Below are positions 44,149 through 52,339 of a DNA stretch of 64,000 nucleotides, one piece after another. Made by a program: the position numbers and the translations under genes. The notes beneath the pieces were generated by a model that did not search any database, had not been told where the DNA came from, and was given only the letters and a program-made list of their open reading frames with translations. The DNA comes from JABWCE01 sp964617955 (GTDB taxonomy: Bacteria; Bacteroidota; Bacteroidia; NS11-12g; UBA9320): assembly GCA_964617955.1 (NCBI GenBank), contig CAZTXB010000005.1, positions 144,939 through 208,938 on the forward strand, written 5' to 3'. The stretch's first letter is position 1; each line of letters opens with the position of its first letter.

Positions 44149-44181
44149 CAAAGATACAAAAATTAGGCTAACCTAATTTTT
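44149..44181 (-). promoter_or_regulatory. DtxR/MntR-type operator and -7 element of the metal operon
   Basis: On the minus strand the -7 element is TATCTTTG (44156-44149), only 7 nt from the ATG, so the transcript is nearly leaderless. Immediately upstream is a palindrome with perfect 10-bp arms, AAAAATTAGG (44158-44167) and CCTAATTTTT (44172-44181), separated by CTAA. Its core TTAGGCTAACCTAA (44163-44176) equals the right-hand 14 bases of the classic DtxR/IdeR iron box. It lies in the -7 to -33 region, where a bound repressor would block RNA polymerase. Confidence 0.72.
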
Positions 44182-44203
44182 TTTTAAAGTGTTGGCTAAA
44201 TTC

Positions 44204-44635
44204 TTAAAGTGCCTTGTAAACCATTTTAAAATGATCAATGCCTGCCTCTTCAAATTGGGGACCGGTAGGTTCGAATCCGGCTTTGTCATACAAAGGCATG
44301 GCCTCGACTTGAGCATGCAAATAAATGGGTTTATTCCATGGTTTTACGTCTTCCAACAGACGGTTAACTAGTGCAATGGCTAGGCCCTTTCTCCGATAGG
44401 ATTCTAAAACAGCAAAACGCTCCAATTTCACTCCATTTTCAGTTACACGCCATCGGGCAGTAGCCGCCGGGGTGCCATCGCAATAGGCTAAATAATGGGT
44501 GCAAATTTCTTCATTTTCGTATTCCAATTCAGGTGGGCAATTCTGCTCTACCACAAATACGACCCTTCTGATCTCAAATGCTTTTTGGATGAATGAAGAC
44601 TCCGAAAAGGTAAAACGAATTATTTCTATGGCCAT
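44204..44635 (-). CDS. GNAT-family N-acetyltransferase (ElaA-like)
   Basis: A 143-residue acyl-CoA-dependent acetyltransferase. IRRVVFVVEQNCPPELEYEN near the N terminus and RFAVLESYRRKGLAIALVNRLL (the acetyl-CoA loop R-x2-G-x-A) show the GNAT fold, followed by LHAQVEAMPLYDKAGFEPTG. It resembles ElaA/YjdJ-type proteins. It is immediately upstream of the metal operon on the same strand, but the operon has its own promoter between them, so the link is probably only positional. The substrate is unknown. Confidence 0.75.
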   Translation of the reverse strand: MAIEIIRFTFSESSFIQKAFEIRRVVFVVEQNCPPELEYENEEICTHYLAYCDGTPAATARWRVTENGVKLERFAVLESYRRKGLAIALVNRLLEDVKPWNKPIYLHAQVEAMPLYDKAGFEPTGPQFEEAGIDHFKMVYKAL

Positions 44636-44832
44636 ATTAATTTCAATATTACTGCTTTTTTTAACATATTAAATTGACTAAGTTTGCCACCCTAAATTTT
44701 GTCGATTGGTTATTGGCCATACAAATTTAAAATATTGGAAGGATCAGGATTGTTTCTTCACAAACTGTTTATTTCAAATATGAAGCGTTTCGTGTCTTTC
44801 TGTTATAGCTAAATTAAATCTCCACTATCAAC

Positions 44833-45891
44833 ATGGGTATATCCAAAATTACTGAACTCCTGGGCTCTCAAGCCGATTCACTTTTAAACCATAAAAGTTC
44901 AACCCTCGCTAAAGATAAACTGCATCTGCCCAATCCAAATTACTACATGGATTCTTTTGGGTTGAGCAACCGAAATCCACAGGTTTTAAGAAGTCTGGGA
45001 CAATTATTCAACCATGGCCGTTTAGCCAATACGGGATATTTATCCATTCTCCCGGTTGATCAAGGCATTGAGCATAGCGCAGGGGCTTCCTTTGCTCCGA
45101 ATCCCGACTATTTCGATCCTGAAAATATCATCCAACTTGCCATAGAAGGGGGTTGCAACGCTGTAGCCTCAACTTTTGGGGTACTGGCATCCAACTCTCG
45201 CAAATACGCGCATAAAATTCCCTTCATTGTAAAAATTAACCACAACGAATTTATATCTTACCCCAACCGATTTAATCAGTTTATGTTCGGAAGTGTTGAA
45301 GAGGCATGGAACCTTGGCGCCGTTGCTGTAGGAGCGACCATTTATTTTGGTTCGCTTGAAAGCGATCAACAAATTGTGGAAGTGTCTCAGGCCTTCGAAA
45401 GGGCTCATGAATTGGGTATGGCTACCGTGCTATGGTGCTATCTGAGAAATAACGCCTTTAAAAAGGATGGAGTAGATTACCATAACGCCGCCGATTTAAC
45501 AGGCCAGGCCAACCATTTGGGAGTAACCATTCAGGCCGATATCATCAAACAAAAATTGCCTGATAATAATGGAGGCTACCAGGCCATCAATTTTGGGAAA
45601 ACCAATGCAAAAGTATACAGCCAGCTCACCACCGATCATCCCATCGATTTGTGCCGCTACCAGCTCATGAACTGTTATATGGGAAAAATAGGACTCATTA
45701 ATTCGGGAGGCGAAAGCAAGGGGGAAACCGATTTGGGTGAAGCTGTGAGAACCGCTGTGATCAATAAGCGCGCAGGCGGTTGCGGACTGATTTCAGGAAG
45801 GAAAGCCTTTCAGAAATCAAGGAAAGAAGGCATTGAATTATTAAACACCATTCAGGAAGTTTATTTAACAAAAGAAATTACTATTGCATAA
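44833..45891 (+). CDS. fbaB: Class I fructose-bisphosphate aldolase (FbaB type)
   Basis: Interconverts fructose 1,6-bisphosphate and triose phosphates through a Schiff-base lysine, independent of metal. The 352 residues match E. coli FbaB over the entire length: GYLSILPVDQGIEHSAGASFA, the KINHNEF strand with the catalytic-lysine region, AVGATIYFGS, LWCYLRNNAFKKDGVDYH, IQADIIKQKLP, and INSGGESKGETDL. Together with the absence of a class II gene nearby, this gives a confident call. Confidence 0.94.
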   Translation: MGISKITELLGSQADSLLNHKSSTLAKDKLHLPNPNYYMDSFGLSNRNPQVLRSLGQLFNHGRLANTGYLSILPVDQGIEHSAGASFAPNPDYFDPENIIQLAIEGGCNAVASTFGVLASNSRKYAHKIPFIVKINHNEFISYPNRFNQFMFGSVEEAWNLGAVAVGATIYFGSLESDQQIVEVSQAFERAHELGMATVLWCYLRNNAFKKDGVDYHNAADLTGQANHLGVTIQADIIKQKLPDNNGGYQAINFGKTNAKVYSQLTTDHPIDLCRYQLMNCYMGKIGLINSGGESKGETDLGEAVRTAVINKRAGGCGLISGRKAFQKSRKEGIELLNTIQEVYLTKEITIA

Positions 45892-45899
45892 AATCTTTT

Positions 45900-45919
45900 C
45901 CGTCACTTAAAAGTGACGG
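45900..45919. terminator. Short hairpin after fbaB
   Basis: A perfect inverted repeat CCGTCACTT / AAGTGACGG starts 9 nt past the fbaB stop. It lacks a U-run, so it is a weak intrinsic terminator on the plus strand. It also forms the edge of a tandem repeat array. Confidence 0.45.
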
Positions 45920-45960
45920 CAAGGAAAAGTGACGGCAAGGAAAAATGACGGCAAGGGAGA
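45913..45960 (+). repeat. Three tandem 16-nt repeats (GTGACGGCAAGGAAAA)
   Basis: Two identical copies (45913-45928 and 45929-45944) and a third with two to four changes (45945-45960), followed by a degenerate remnant (GAGTGACTGAAA). They lie between fbaB and accD in the likely accD leader. A CRISPR is excluded because there are no spacers. Confidence 0.7.
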
Positions 45961-46012
45961 GAGTGACTGAAATGAAGAATGAGAACGCAAGAATGATAAT
46001 AATTAAAATCAA

Positions 46013-46894
46013 ATGAGTTGGTTTCAAAGGGTTAAACAAGGAATTGTTACCAAAACAAAGGACAAGAAGGAAACCCCTGACGGACTTTGGTATCAATGCG
46101 CGAGGTGTAAAAAGCCGATACTCACCAAAGAGTTTGAAGAAAATTGCTATGTATGCATGCATTGCTCATATCACGAAAAGATTGGCTCTGAAGAGTACTT
46201 TTCAATTTTATTTGACGACAATCACTATACTGAACTGTATGGAAATATTACCTCTGCCGATCCACTGAAATTTGTAGATTCCAAACCTTATCCCGATCGC
46301 ATTAAAGAGTCGATGGTTAAAACCGATTTGAAGGATGCCGTAAGGGTAGCCACAGGAAAATCGAGTGGTCGTAAGCTGGTGGTGGCTTGTATGGACTTTA
46401 GCTTTATCGGCGGCTCTATGGGCAGTGTTGTAGGCGAAAAAATTTCAAGGGCAATCGATTATGGCAGAGAACAAAAAATACCTGTCCTAGTGATTTCCAA
46501 ATCAGGCGGAGCAAGAATGATGGAAGCAGCCTTCTCATTAATGCAAATGGCCAAAACCTCTGCGAAACTCGCCTTGTTGGCCAAAGATGGCATTCCCTAC
46601 ATTTCGCTCATGACCGACCCAACCACGGGGGGAGTTACGGCCTCTTATGCCATGTTGGGCGACCTGAACATAGCCGAACCGGAGGCGCTGATTGGCTTTG
46701 CAGGCCCTCGAGTTATAAAAGAGACCATTGGCAAAGACTTGCCAAAAGGCTTCCAGAGAGCTGAGTTTCTTCTTGAAAAAGGATTTTTGGATTATATCGT
46801 AAGCCGTACAGACCTGAAAAATAATTTGAATTCCCTCTTCTCCATCATATGGGAAAAAAAGAGCAAGAAAAAAGAATCTGAAATAGCACCATAA
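46013..46894 (+). CDS. accD: Acetyl-CoA carboxylase carboxyltransferase subunit beta
   Basis: The beta subunit of the carboxyltransferase that makes malonyl-CoA. 293 residues. The N-terminal zinc ribbon has Cys29, Cys32, Cys48 and Cys51. The crotonase core has CMDFSFIGGSMGSVVGEKISRAI, SKSGGARMMEAAFSLMQMAKTSA, and MTDPTTGGVTASYAMLGD. The position of AccA is not in this window. It follows fbaB by 121 bp that contain the tandem repeats. Confidence 0.94.
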   Translation: MSWFQRVKQGIVTKTKDKKETPDGLWYQCARCKKPILTKEFEENCYVCMHCSYHEKIGSEEYFSILFDDNHYTELYGNITSADPLKFVDSKPYPDRIKESMVKTDLKDAVRVATGKSSGRKLVVACMDFSFIGGSMGSVVGEKISRAIDYGREQKIPVLVISKSGGARMMEAAFSLMQMAKTSAKLALLAKDGIPYISLMTDPTTGGVTASYAMLGDLNIAEPEALIGFAGPRVIKETIGKDLPKGFQRAEFLLEKGFLDYIVSRTDLKNNLNSLFSIIWEKKSKKKESEIAP

Positions 46895-46935
46895 GGCATA
46901 AATAATTAATTTCGCATCCACATAAAAAACAGTTC

Positions 46936-47313
46936 ATGAATTTTCCAGCCAATTTAAAATACACCAACGATCACGAATGGGTTAACATTGAAGGCGATAT
47001 CGCCACTATCGGTATTACCGAATTCGCACAAGGCGAATTGGGCGACATCGTATTTGTCGAAATTGAAACCGTAGGGCAAACTTTAAATGCCCATGAAATA
47101 TTTGGAACGGTAGAAGCCGTTAAAACCGTTTCTGACTTATTTTTACCTGTAAGCGGAGAAATTATTGAAAAAAATGATGGCCTGGACAATGATCCACAAC
47201 ATGTTAACGAAGATCCATACGGAAAAGGCTGGATGATCAAAGTAAAAATGAATAATCCGGCAGAGGCCGATAACCTGCTCTCGGCTGATGATTATGCCGC
47301 TGTTGCCGGCTAA
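46936..47313 (+). CDS. gcvH: Glycine cleavage system H protein
   Basis: The lipoylated shuttle protein of the glycine cleavage complex. 125 residues with the lipoyl lysine Lys63 in GTVEAVKTVSDLF and the usual DHEWV start region, GITEFAQGELGDIVFVE, and the C-terminal NPYGKGWM-like segment (here EDPYGKGWMIKVK). It follows accD by 41 bp and ends before a strong bidirectional terminator. Confidence 0.94.
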   Translation: MNFPANLKYTNDHEWVNIEGDIATIGITEFAQGELGDIVFVEIETVGQTLNAHEIFGTVEAVKTVSDLFLPVSGEIIEKNDGLDNDPQHVNEDPYGKGWMIKVKMNNPAEADNLLSADDYAAVAG

Positions 47314-47332
47314 AAAATAGTGTGCGCTTTTA

Positions 47333-47365
47333 AAAACCTTTCAAACCTATTGAAAGGTTTTTTTT
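47333..47365. terminator. Bidirectional intrinsic terminator between gcvH and doxX
   Basis: A perfect 12-bp stem AAAACCTTTCAA / TTGAAAGGTTTT with a 5-nt loop, flanked by an A-run on one side and a run of eight T on the other. It serves the plus-strand gcvH and the convergent minus-strand DoxX gene. Confidence 0.9.
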
Positions 47366-47783
47366 ATGCTCTGTTTTTAAAGAAATAGTCATCCAAACTC
47401 AATCTGCCGGGTCCAGTTATCCATAGGCAAATGTATATGACGGCATACATAAATGAGGTTTGCCCGTCACCAAATATTTCACCTGAATGGGCGTTAAATG
47501 CTGCCACAAGCATGGTAACTATTAAGGGAATTAGGCTGATGCGTGTAAACAAGCCTAATAATAAAAAAGCTGAACAGAATAATTCGGCAAAAATGGTGAG
47601 CCCTAGTGAGAAACTTTGACCCAGACCAGCAAAATTTATAAATTTCCCTTGAATTTCTTCAAAATTTATCATTTTCTGGTATCCGTGAGGAATCATTAAT
47701 ATCGCTACTGAAACACGTAAAATCAGGATGGCAATTTGAATCGACTTTTCGCCGGACGAAACAGAGAATAGTTTTTTAATCAT
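47364..47783 (-). CDS. DoxX-family membrane protein
   Basis: 139 residues with four transmembrane helices (IAILILRVSVAILMIPHGYQKM, FSLGLTIFAELFCSAFLLLG, LIPLIVTMLVAAF, MYAVIYICLWI) and the conserved G-x2-KM and glycine patterns of DoxX/DUF1634-like proteins. The function in Bacteroidota is unclear; some relatives are parts of quinol or stress-linked membrane complexes. A -7-like TAATTTCG (47788-47795, minus) sits 4 nt before the ATG. Confidence 0.78.
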   Translation of the reverse strand: MIKKLFSVSSGEKSIQIAILILRVSVAILMIPHGYQKMINFEEIQGKFINFAGLGQSFSLGLTIFAELFCSAFLLLGLFTRISLIPLIVTMLVAAFNAHSGEIFGDGQTSFMYAVIYICLWITGPGRLSLDDYFFKNRA

Positions 47784-47890
47784 GCTTCGAAATTAGGCAA
47801 TTATCCCTACTTGAAATGGACTGATTTTTTGTCAAAAATTATCAAGCGGCATGAGTTTAGAAATGATAAGCTGAAGAGAGTGGGCAATCC

Positions 47891-48643
47891 TTACCTACCG
47901 CCATTGGCTCTTAAATCGCTGATGCAATTGTCATCGAGATTGGGGACCGATCCTCCCAATAAAGCCCCTACGATATCGCTGGTTTCTGTTGCAAAATACA
48001 TGAGACAATTTTTATTGTTGCAGTGAGCTCCGTTAGGGCTGTCTTGATGTCCTGACACCATTTTTGTTCCATTATTGACCAGTCCTAAAGTATGTCCAAA
48101 TTCATGATGTATAACTGCCGTTTCAAGTGTTGTGGTGGCAGGCTGTCCTATATTTCCTGAAAAATCCCTGATGGTTTTTTCAAAAATAGCCATGGATGAG
48201 GTTCCATAGGCAATCCCTAAGACTTTAGAATTTCCACTATTGGCAGCATAATCGCCATCCAAAAAAAGTATGTAAGCGGCTGCCAATTTCCCATTCGTGT
48301 TTTGAGTCCGGTTTTTCTTTTCAATTTCCTGTATGTCTGTAAATGAATAGCTTGACTTTCCCTGAGCGCTTATAGAGGTCGATGTGAAACCAATTCCCCC
48401 GGGTTTGTTCAATCTCTGTTCAAGAAAATTCTGAAGATTGGTGAGGGTGGCACCTGTTGGTTCATGGCCTGTAACGGATTGTATCTCAACCATGAGTTTA
48501 TCAAACCTATTCGCAGAGAGAAAACTATTTGGAGTCAGGGTATCGTTGGCACTAATTTTATCCTTTTTGCAAGTCATGAGAAATTGGGCCATCAGGCAAA
48601 CCATGACCCATATCATTGCGCGCTTATCTCGTGGCCTAAACAT
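47891..48643 (-). CDS. Lipoprotein zinc metalloprotease (metzincin-like)
   Basis: A 250-residue protein with a lipoprotein signal peptide (CLMAQFLMTC). The catalytic helix is HHEFGHTLGLVNNGT, a HExxHxxG motif in which the third ligand of a classic metzincin (H at x+10) is absent in place; the sequence continues GHQD...GAHCNNKNCLMYFA, where a later His and the Met-turn MY are found. This fits the Bacteroidota group annotated as membrane metalloproteases. The product should be anchored in the envelope and may be an exported peptidase. Confidence 0.68.
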   Translation of the reverse strand: MFRPRDKRAMIWVMVCLMAQFLMTCKKDKISANDTLTPNSFLSANRFDKLMVEIQSVTGHEPTGATLTNLQNFLEQRLNKPGGIGFTSTSISAQGKSSYSFTDIQEIEKKNRTQNTNGKLAAAYILFLDGDYAANSGNSKVLGIAYGTSSMAIFEKTIRDFSGNIGQPATTTLETAVIHHEFGHTLGLVNNGTKMVSGHQDSPNGAHCNNKNCLMYFATETSDIVGALLGGSVPNLDDNCISDLRANGGR

Positions 48644-48680
48644 TTATACAAGTATAACTCATTTTTAAAAGCTATAAAAC

Positions 48681-49040
48681 TTAAATTTTGCTTAATTTTT
48701 CCCTCGTCATATGACTTTGTCTATCGCCTGTATTTATGGTGCTTGCCGGTTCAAACAACATGACGCAAACCTCATCCTGAGCCACCGGCCGGTGTTCGAT
48801 GCCCCGGGGAACGATCACAAACTCACCGGGCGAAAGAACCAATTCCTTGTCTCGAAATTCAATACGCAAGGAGCCTGAAATTACATAAAACAGCTCATCT
48901 TCATGTTCGTGCTTATGCCATATAAACTCACCCTTAAGCTTGGCAAGTTTTACCTGCTGGCCATTTAATTCTCCAACAATTCTTGGATTCCAATGGTCGG
49001 AAAACAAGGAAAATTTATGATCAATATTTATGATTTCCAT
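48681..49040 (-). CDS. Cupin-domain protein
   Basis: A 119-residue single beta-barrel. The first cupin motif HKHEHEDELFYVISGSLRI gives His, His and Glu metal ligands, and the second GEFVIVPRGIEHRP gives a further His. This supports a metal-dependent small dioxygenase, isomerase or binding protein. No further specificity can be read. It lies upstream of, and on the same strand as, the metalloprotease gene (37-bp gap). Confidence 0.72.
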   Translation of the reverse strand: MEIINIDHKFSLFSDHWNPRIVGELNGQQVKLAKLKGEFIWHKHEHEDELFYVISGSLRIEFRDKELVLSPGEFVIVPRGIEHRPVAQDEVCVMLFEPASTINTGDRQSHMTREKLSKI

Positions 49041-49169
49041 ATTTAGAAGTCTTACTTAGGAATGGGCAATTGGTGAGAGCCTGCCATAAAATCCACCCTG
49101 GTTTTTCTTTGTTCAATAACTTTCAAGGTCCTAATTATCTTCACGAGATTACATTAAATATTCCGAAAA

Positions 49170-49340
49170 TCAATGCACCCATTCTATGCCAATCGATAGG
49201 GTATTGAAATATTTAAACCTTTATGCAATGGGAAGTCCCCCTTCATGGAGGTCTAGCCCTAATCCTGCCCTGAATACCGCATACCCCAAAATGAAAAATG
49301 AGAGCTGAATCGCAAATGCCATTTCTTTTACACTAGCTCC
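49170..49340 (-). pseudogene. Possible relic of an outer-membrane protein gene
   Basis: In one minus-strand frame an open stretch from 49340 to TAA (49223-49221) encodes a plausible beta-strand pattern (IQLSFFILGYAVFRAGLGL, then DLHEGGLPIA). The same frame continues after the stop as RFKYFNTLSIGIEWVH until a TGA at 49172-49170. The alternating aromatic and hydrophobic pattern resembles the end of a barrel protein. Two in-frame stops and the lack of flanking coding sequence suggest a decayed fragment. It is short, so chance resemblance is possible. Confidence 0.3.
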
Positions 49341-49427
49341 TCATATTCAATGCTTTTGTGGTCAGGTTGGCATTTATACCGCGAAAATTCGATTAACTTT
49401 TCTCCCCTGAATTTGCAATAAATTATA

Positions 49428-49435
49428 TACTTTTG
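49428..49435 (+). promoter_or_regulatory. -7 promoter element (TACTTTTG) for ald
   Basis: A perfect TAnnTTTG element 26 nt before the ald ATG, followed by CAGCCC. No TTTG is found 19 nt upstream. Confidence 0.5.
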
Positions 49436-49461
49436 CAGCCCATTAAAAAAGCATTAAAATT

Positions 49462-50577
49462 ATGATTATTGGCGTTCCAAAGGAAATAAAAAATAACGAA
49501 AACAGGGTTTCTGTGACTCCAGGCGGTGTAACCGAATTTAAAAAACATGGGCATACCATTCATGTTCAAAAAGGCGCCGGCCTAGGTAGTGGATTTTCTG
49601 ACGAGGAATATGTTAAAGCAGGAGCCAACATGCTTCCAAGCATTGAGGAGGTTTATGCGGTTGCCGAAATGATCATAAAGGTAAAAGAGCCAATTGATTC
49701 GGAATACAAACTTATCAAAAACGACCAACTTATTTTTACCTATTTCCATTTTGCTAGCCACGAGCCATTAACCAGAGCTATGATTAACAGTGGCGCGGTT
49801 TGCCTTGCTTACGAAACGGTTGAAAAAGCAGACAGAAGCTTGCCGCTGCTTATCCCAATGAGTGAAGTGGCCGGAAGAATGAGTATTCAGGAAGGGGCTA
49901 AATATTTGGAAAAGCCAATGGGTGGAAGAGGAATTCTATTGGGAGGCGTACCGGGGGTTAAACCTGCCAATGTGCTCATTTTAGGGGGCGGTATTGTTGG
50001 AACTCAGGCAGCCAAAATGGCTTGCGGTTTTGGTGCATTGGTAACCATTATGGACGTTTCCATCCCAAGACTGCGCTACCTTGATGATATTATGCCTGCG
50101 AATGTTCACACTTTTTACTCGAGTGAATATAACATTCGCCAAGCCATTAAAGAAGCCGATCTTATTATAGGCGCTGTATTAATTTCAGGAGCCAAGGCGC
50201 CCAATCTAGTGACCCGCGACATGCTCAAAACCATTAAAGAAGGTGCTGTGATGGTGGATGTGGCTGTTGACCAGGGAGGCTGTTTCGAAACCACACGCCC
50301 AACCACTCATGCCGATCCAACGTTTGTAGTTGATGGCGTCATTCACTATTGCGTGGCCAATATGCCGGGCGCAGTGCCTTACACCTCAACTCTCGCTTTA
50401 ACCAACGCTACCCTCCCTTATGCCTTACAACTTGCCAATAAAGGATGGAAAAGGGCATGTATTGAAAATAAAGAACTTAAGCACGGTTTAAATATTTTGC
50501 ATGGTAAAGTTGTTCATACCGGTGTTGGTGAGGCTTTTGGAATTGAAAGTCACAGCGTTGATGAATTTCTAAAATAA
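49462..50577 (+). CDS. ald: Alanine dehydrogenase
   Basis: Catalyses NAD-dependent reversible deamination of L-alanine to pyruvate. 371 residues. N-terminal IIGVPKEIKNNENRVSVTPGGV, substrate-site FTYFHFASHEPLTRAM, MSEVAGRMSIQEGAKYLEKPMGGRG, the nucleotide loop VLILGGGIVGTQAAKMA and VVDGVIHYCVANMPGAVPYTST are all present. It is the first gene of an ald-menD-menB run, with menD 30 bp downstream. Confidence 0.94.
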   Translation: MIIGVPKEIKNNENRVSVTPGGVTEFKKHGHTIHVQKGAGLGSGFSDEEYVKAGANMLPSIEEVYAVAEMIIKVKEPIDSEYKLIKNDQLIFTYFHFASHEPLTRAMINSGAVCLAYETVEKADRSLPLLIPMSEVAGRMSIQEGAKYLEKPMGGRGILLGGVPGVKPANVLILGGGIVGTQAAKMACGFGALVTIMDVSIPRLRYLDDIMPANVHTFYSSEYNIRQAIKEADLIIGAVLISGAKAPNLVTRDMLKTIKEGAVMVDVAVDQGGCFETTRPTTHADPTFVVDGVIHYCVANMPGAVPYTSTLALTNATLPYALQLANKGWKRACIENKELKHGLNILHGKVVHTGVGEAFGIESHSVDEFLK

Positions 50578-50607
50578 GTTAATAGCCCTGTTACAGGGGA
50601 TACAACA

Positions 50608-52293
50608 TTGCAAAGGGCGGTCAACAATCTGGTTAGCCAAATAGTAGATTCCGGAATACGGCATGTTGTAATATGCCCCGGAAGCAGAAATGCGCCACTC
50701 ACCCTCGCCTTCACCCGCCATCCTCAATCCATTTGTCATGCTCTAATTGATGAGCGTTCAGCCGCCTACACGGCCTTAGGAATGGCCATGGGTCTGAAAC
50801 AAACCGTGGTCTTACTATGCACGTCGGGTACTGCAGTACTCAACTTTTATCCGGCGATTTGTGAGGCCTTTTATTCTCAAATCCCTTTGCTGGTTATTAC
50901 CGCCGATCGCCCGGCCCATCTCATCGATCAATGGGATGGCCAATGCATCAGGCAAACCAATGTATTTGCCAATCACATCCTTTCCTCTTACACCTTCGAC
51001 CCGCTATCCTCTGAATTGGATGTGGCAAAGGTTATTCGCCAATGTGCTTACCCCGTGCAAGGACCTGTACATGTTAATGTTCCGCTTGATGAGCCCCTTT
51101 ATGCTCACAAACATGAACCTTTTGAATACCTTGAAAACAAACCCTCTGATGCTGAAGATTCAATTTCAGTAAGGTCCACATTGGTTAAGAACGCCTCAGA
51201 TTTTCTACAACTTCAACCGAACGTTTTAACCCAATATAAAAAAATTCTGATTTTTGCCGGTGCGGGTTTTGCCGGCCCGGAGCTCAAGCAATCCTTTACC
51301 AAGCTCTATGAAACTGGCAAAGCAGTAGTATTGGCTGACGTTATCAGCGGTTTGCATCTGCATCAAAGCACTCATCATTGGGATGCCATGCTCACCCTTG
51401 CCAGCCAAGAGCAGTTAAATGAATTAAAACCTGACCTGTTAATTACCCTAGGCAAATTTACCATTTCGAAAGGCTTCAAAAATTTTATTAAAGGAAACAA
51501 ACCGCTTGCCCATTGGCATTTAACACATAATCATAGCATCGCAAATCCTTTTCAAACCAATCCATTGGAAATAGAGGTCTTGCCTGAACATTTTTTAAAT
51601 AGCCTCCAAAACGCTCTGAACCCTCTCAAAGGTGAGTATGTATCGAAATGGAGTGAAGTTTCAAATTTAACTTCCCTTCCCATGAACAAGTTGCTCAATG
51701 AGGAAAGGTATAATGAATTTACTGCCTTAGCGAGTCTGCTCAAAAAAATACCTGAAGATATGGTTTTGCATGTAGGTAATTCAATGACCATTCGTTATGT
51801 GAGTTTTCTGGCTAACCTGATCAGGAATGAAGAAATTTTTGCCAATAGAGGTACCAGTGGCATCGACGGCTGCAACTCCACGGCCGCAGGATTCTCAATG
51901 GTCACTGAAAAAATGGTTTTACTCATCGCCGGAGATTTATCATTTTTGTATGACATCAATGGTCTTTGGAACCCTTACTTAAAACCTAATTTTAAAATCG
52001 TTGTTATGAATAATGGCGGTGGTGGAATTTTCAGGTTGCTGGAGGGCCCGAGCGATTTACCAGAGCGCGAATCATTTTTCGCAACCCGGTCCTCTCGCAA
52101 TGCGGAAAGCATGGCCCTTGAATTTGGATTTGACTACCGGAAAGCAGAAACGTTCGAGGATTTGGAAAAAGGTCTGAACAGCCTTCTCTGCAATTCCGAA
52201 AGTCCCGGAATTCTGGAAGTTTTTACGGATTCTGAATCCAATATTAATTTTTACAGTGATTTTAAAAAATTGAAAATTGATGGTGTATCCTAA
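50608..52293 (+). CDS. menD: 2-succinyl-5-enolpyruvyl-6-hydroxy-3-cyclohexene-1-carboxylate synthase MenD
   Basis: A ThDP-dependent enzyme of menaquinone synthesis joining isochorismate and 2-oxoglutarate. 561 residues. The start is TTG (MQRAVNNLVSQIVDSGIRHVV), followed by the diagnostic ICPGSRNAPLTLAFTRHP. The ThDP glutamate is in IDERSAAYTALGMA, and the ThDP/metal motif is GDLSFLYDINGLWNP with late NNGGGGIFRLL. It sits between ald and menB; the other men genes are not in the window. Menaquinone is the main respiratory quinone of Bacteroidota. Confidence 0.93.
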   Translation: MQRAVNNLVSQIVDSGIRHVVICPGSRNAPLTLAFTRHPQSICHALIDERSAAYTALGMAMGLKQTVVLLCTSGTAVLNFYPAICEAFYSQIPLLVITADRPAHLIDQWDGQCIRQTNVFANHILSSYTFDPLSSELDVAKVIRQCAYPVQGPVHVNVPLDEPLYAHKHEPFEYLENKPSDAEDSISVRSTLVKNASDFLQLQPNVLTQYKKILIFAGAGFAGPELKQSFTKLYETGKAVVLADVISGLHLHQSTHHWDAMLTLASQEQLNELKPDLLITLGKFTISKGFKNFIKGNKPLAHWHLTHNHSIANPFQTNPLEIEVLPEHFLNSLQNALNPLKGEYVSKWSEVSNLTSLPMNKLLNEERYNEFTALASLLKKIPEDMVLHVGNSMTIRYVSFLANLIRNEEIFANRGTSGIDGCNSTAAGFSMVTEKMVLLIAGDLSFLYDINGLWNPYLKPNFKIVVMNNGGGGIFRLLEGPSDLPERESFFATRSSRNAESMALEFGFDYRKAETFEDLEKGLNSLLCNSESPGILEVFTDSESNINFYSDFKKLKIDGVS

Positions 52294-52339
52294 CTATTAC
52301 TGATAACGCTTCAATGAACACACACTAATACATACAATT

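Larger units (their letters stand above)
49041..49461. other. 421-bp region before ald with a possible gene relic
   Basis: No intact gene. A coding-like minus-strand stretch is listed separately as a relic. The ald promoter is at 49428-49435. Confidence 0.4.

Noticed and set aside
44142..44159. Longer metal-binding protein starting at TTG 44159
   Set aside because: Its codons coincide with the -7 element; ATG 44141 follows the promoter and starts a good signal peptide.
45913..45960. CRISPR array
   Set aside because: Only three adjacent 16-nt units, with no spacers between them and no cas genes.
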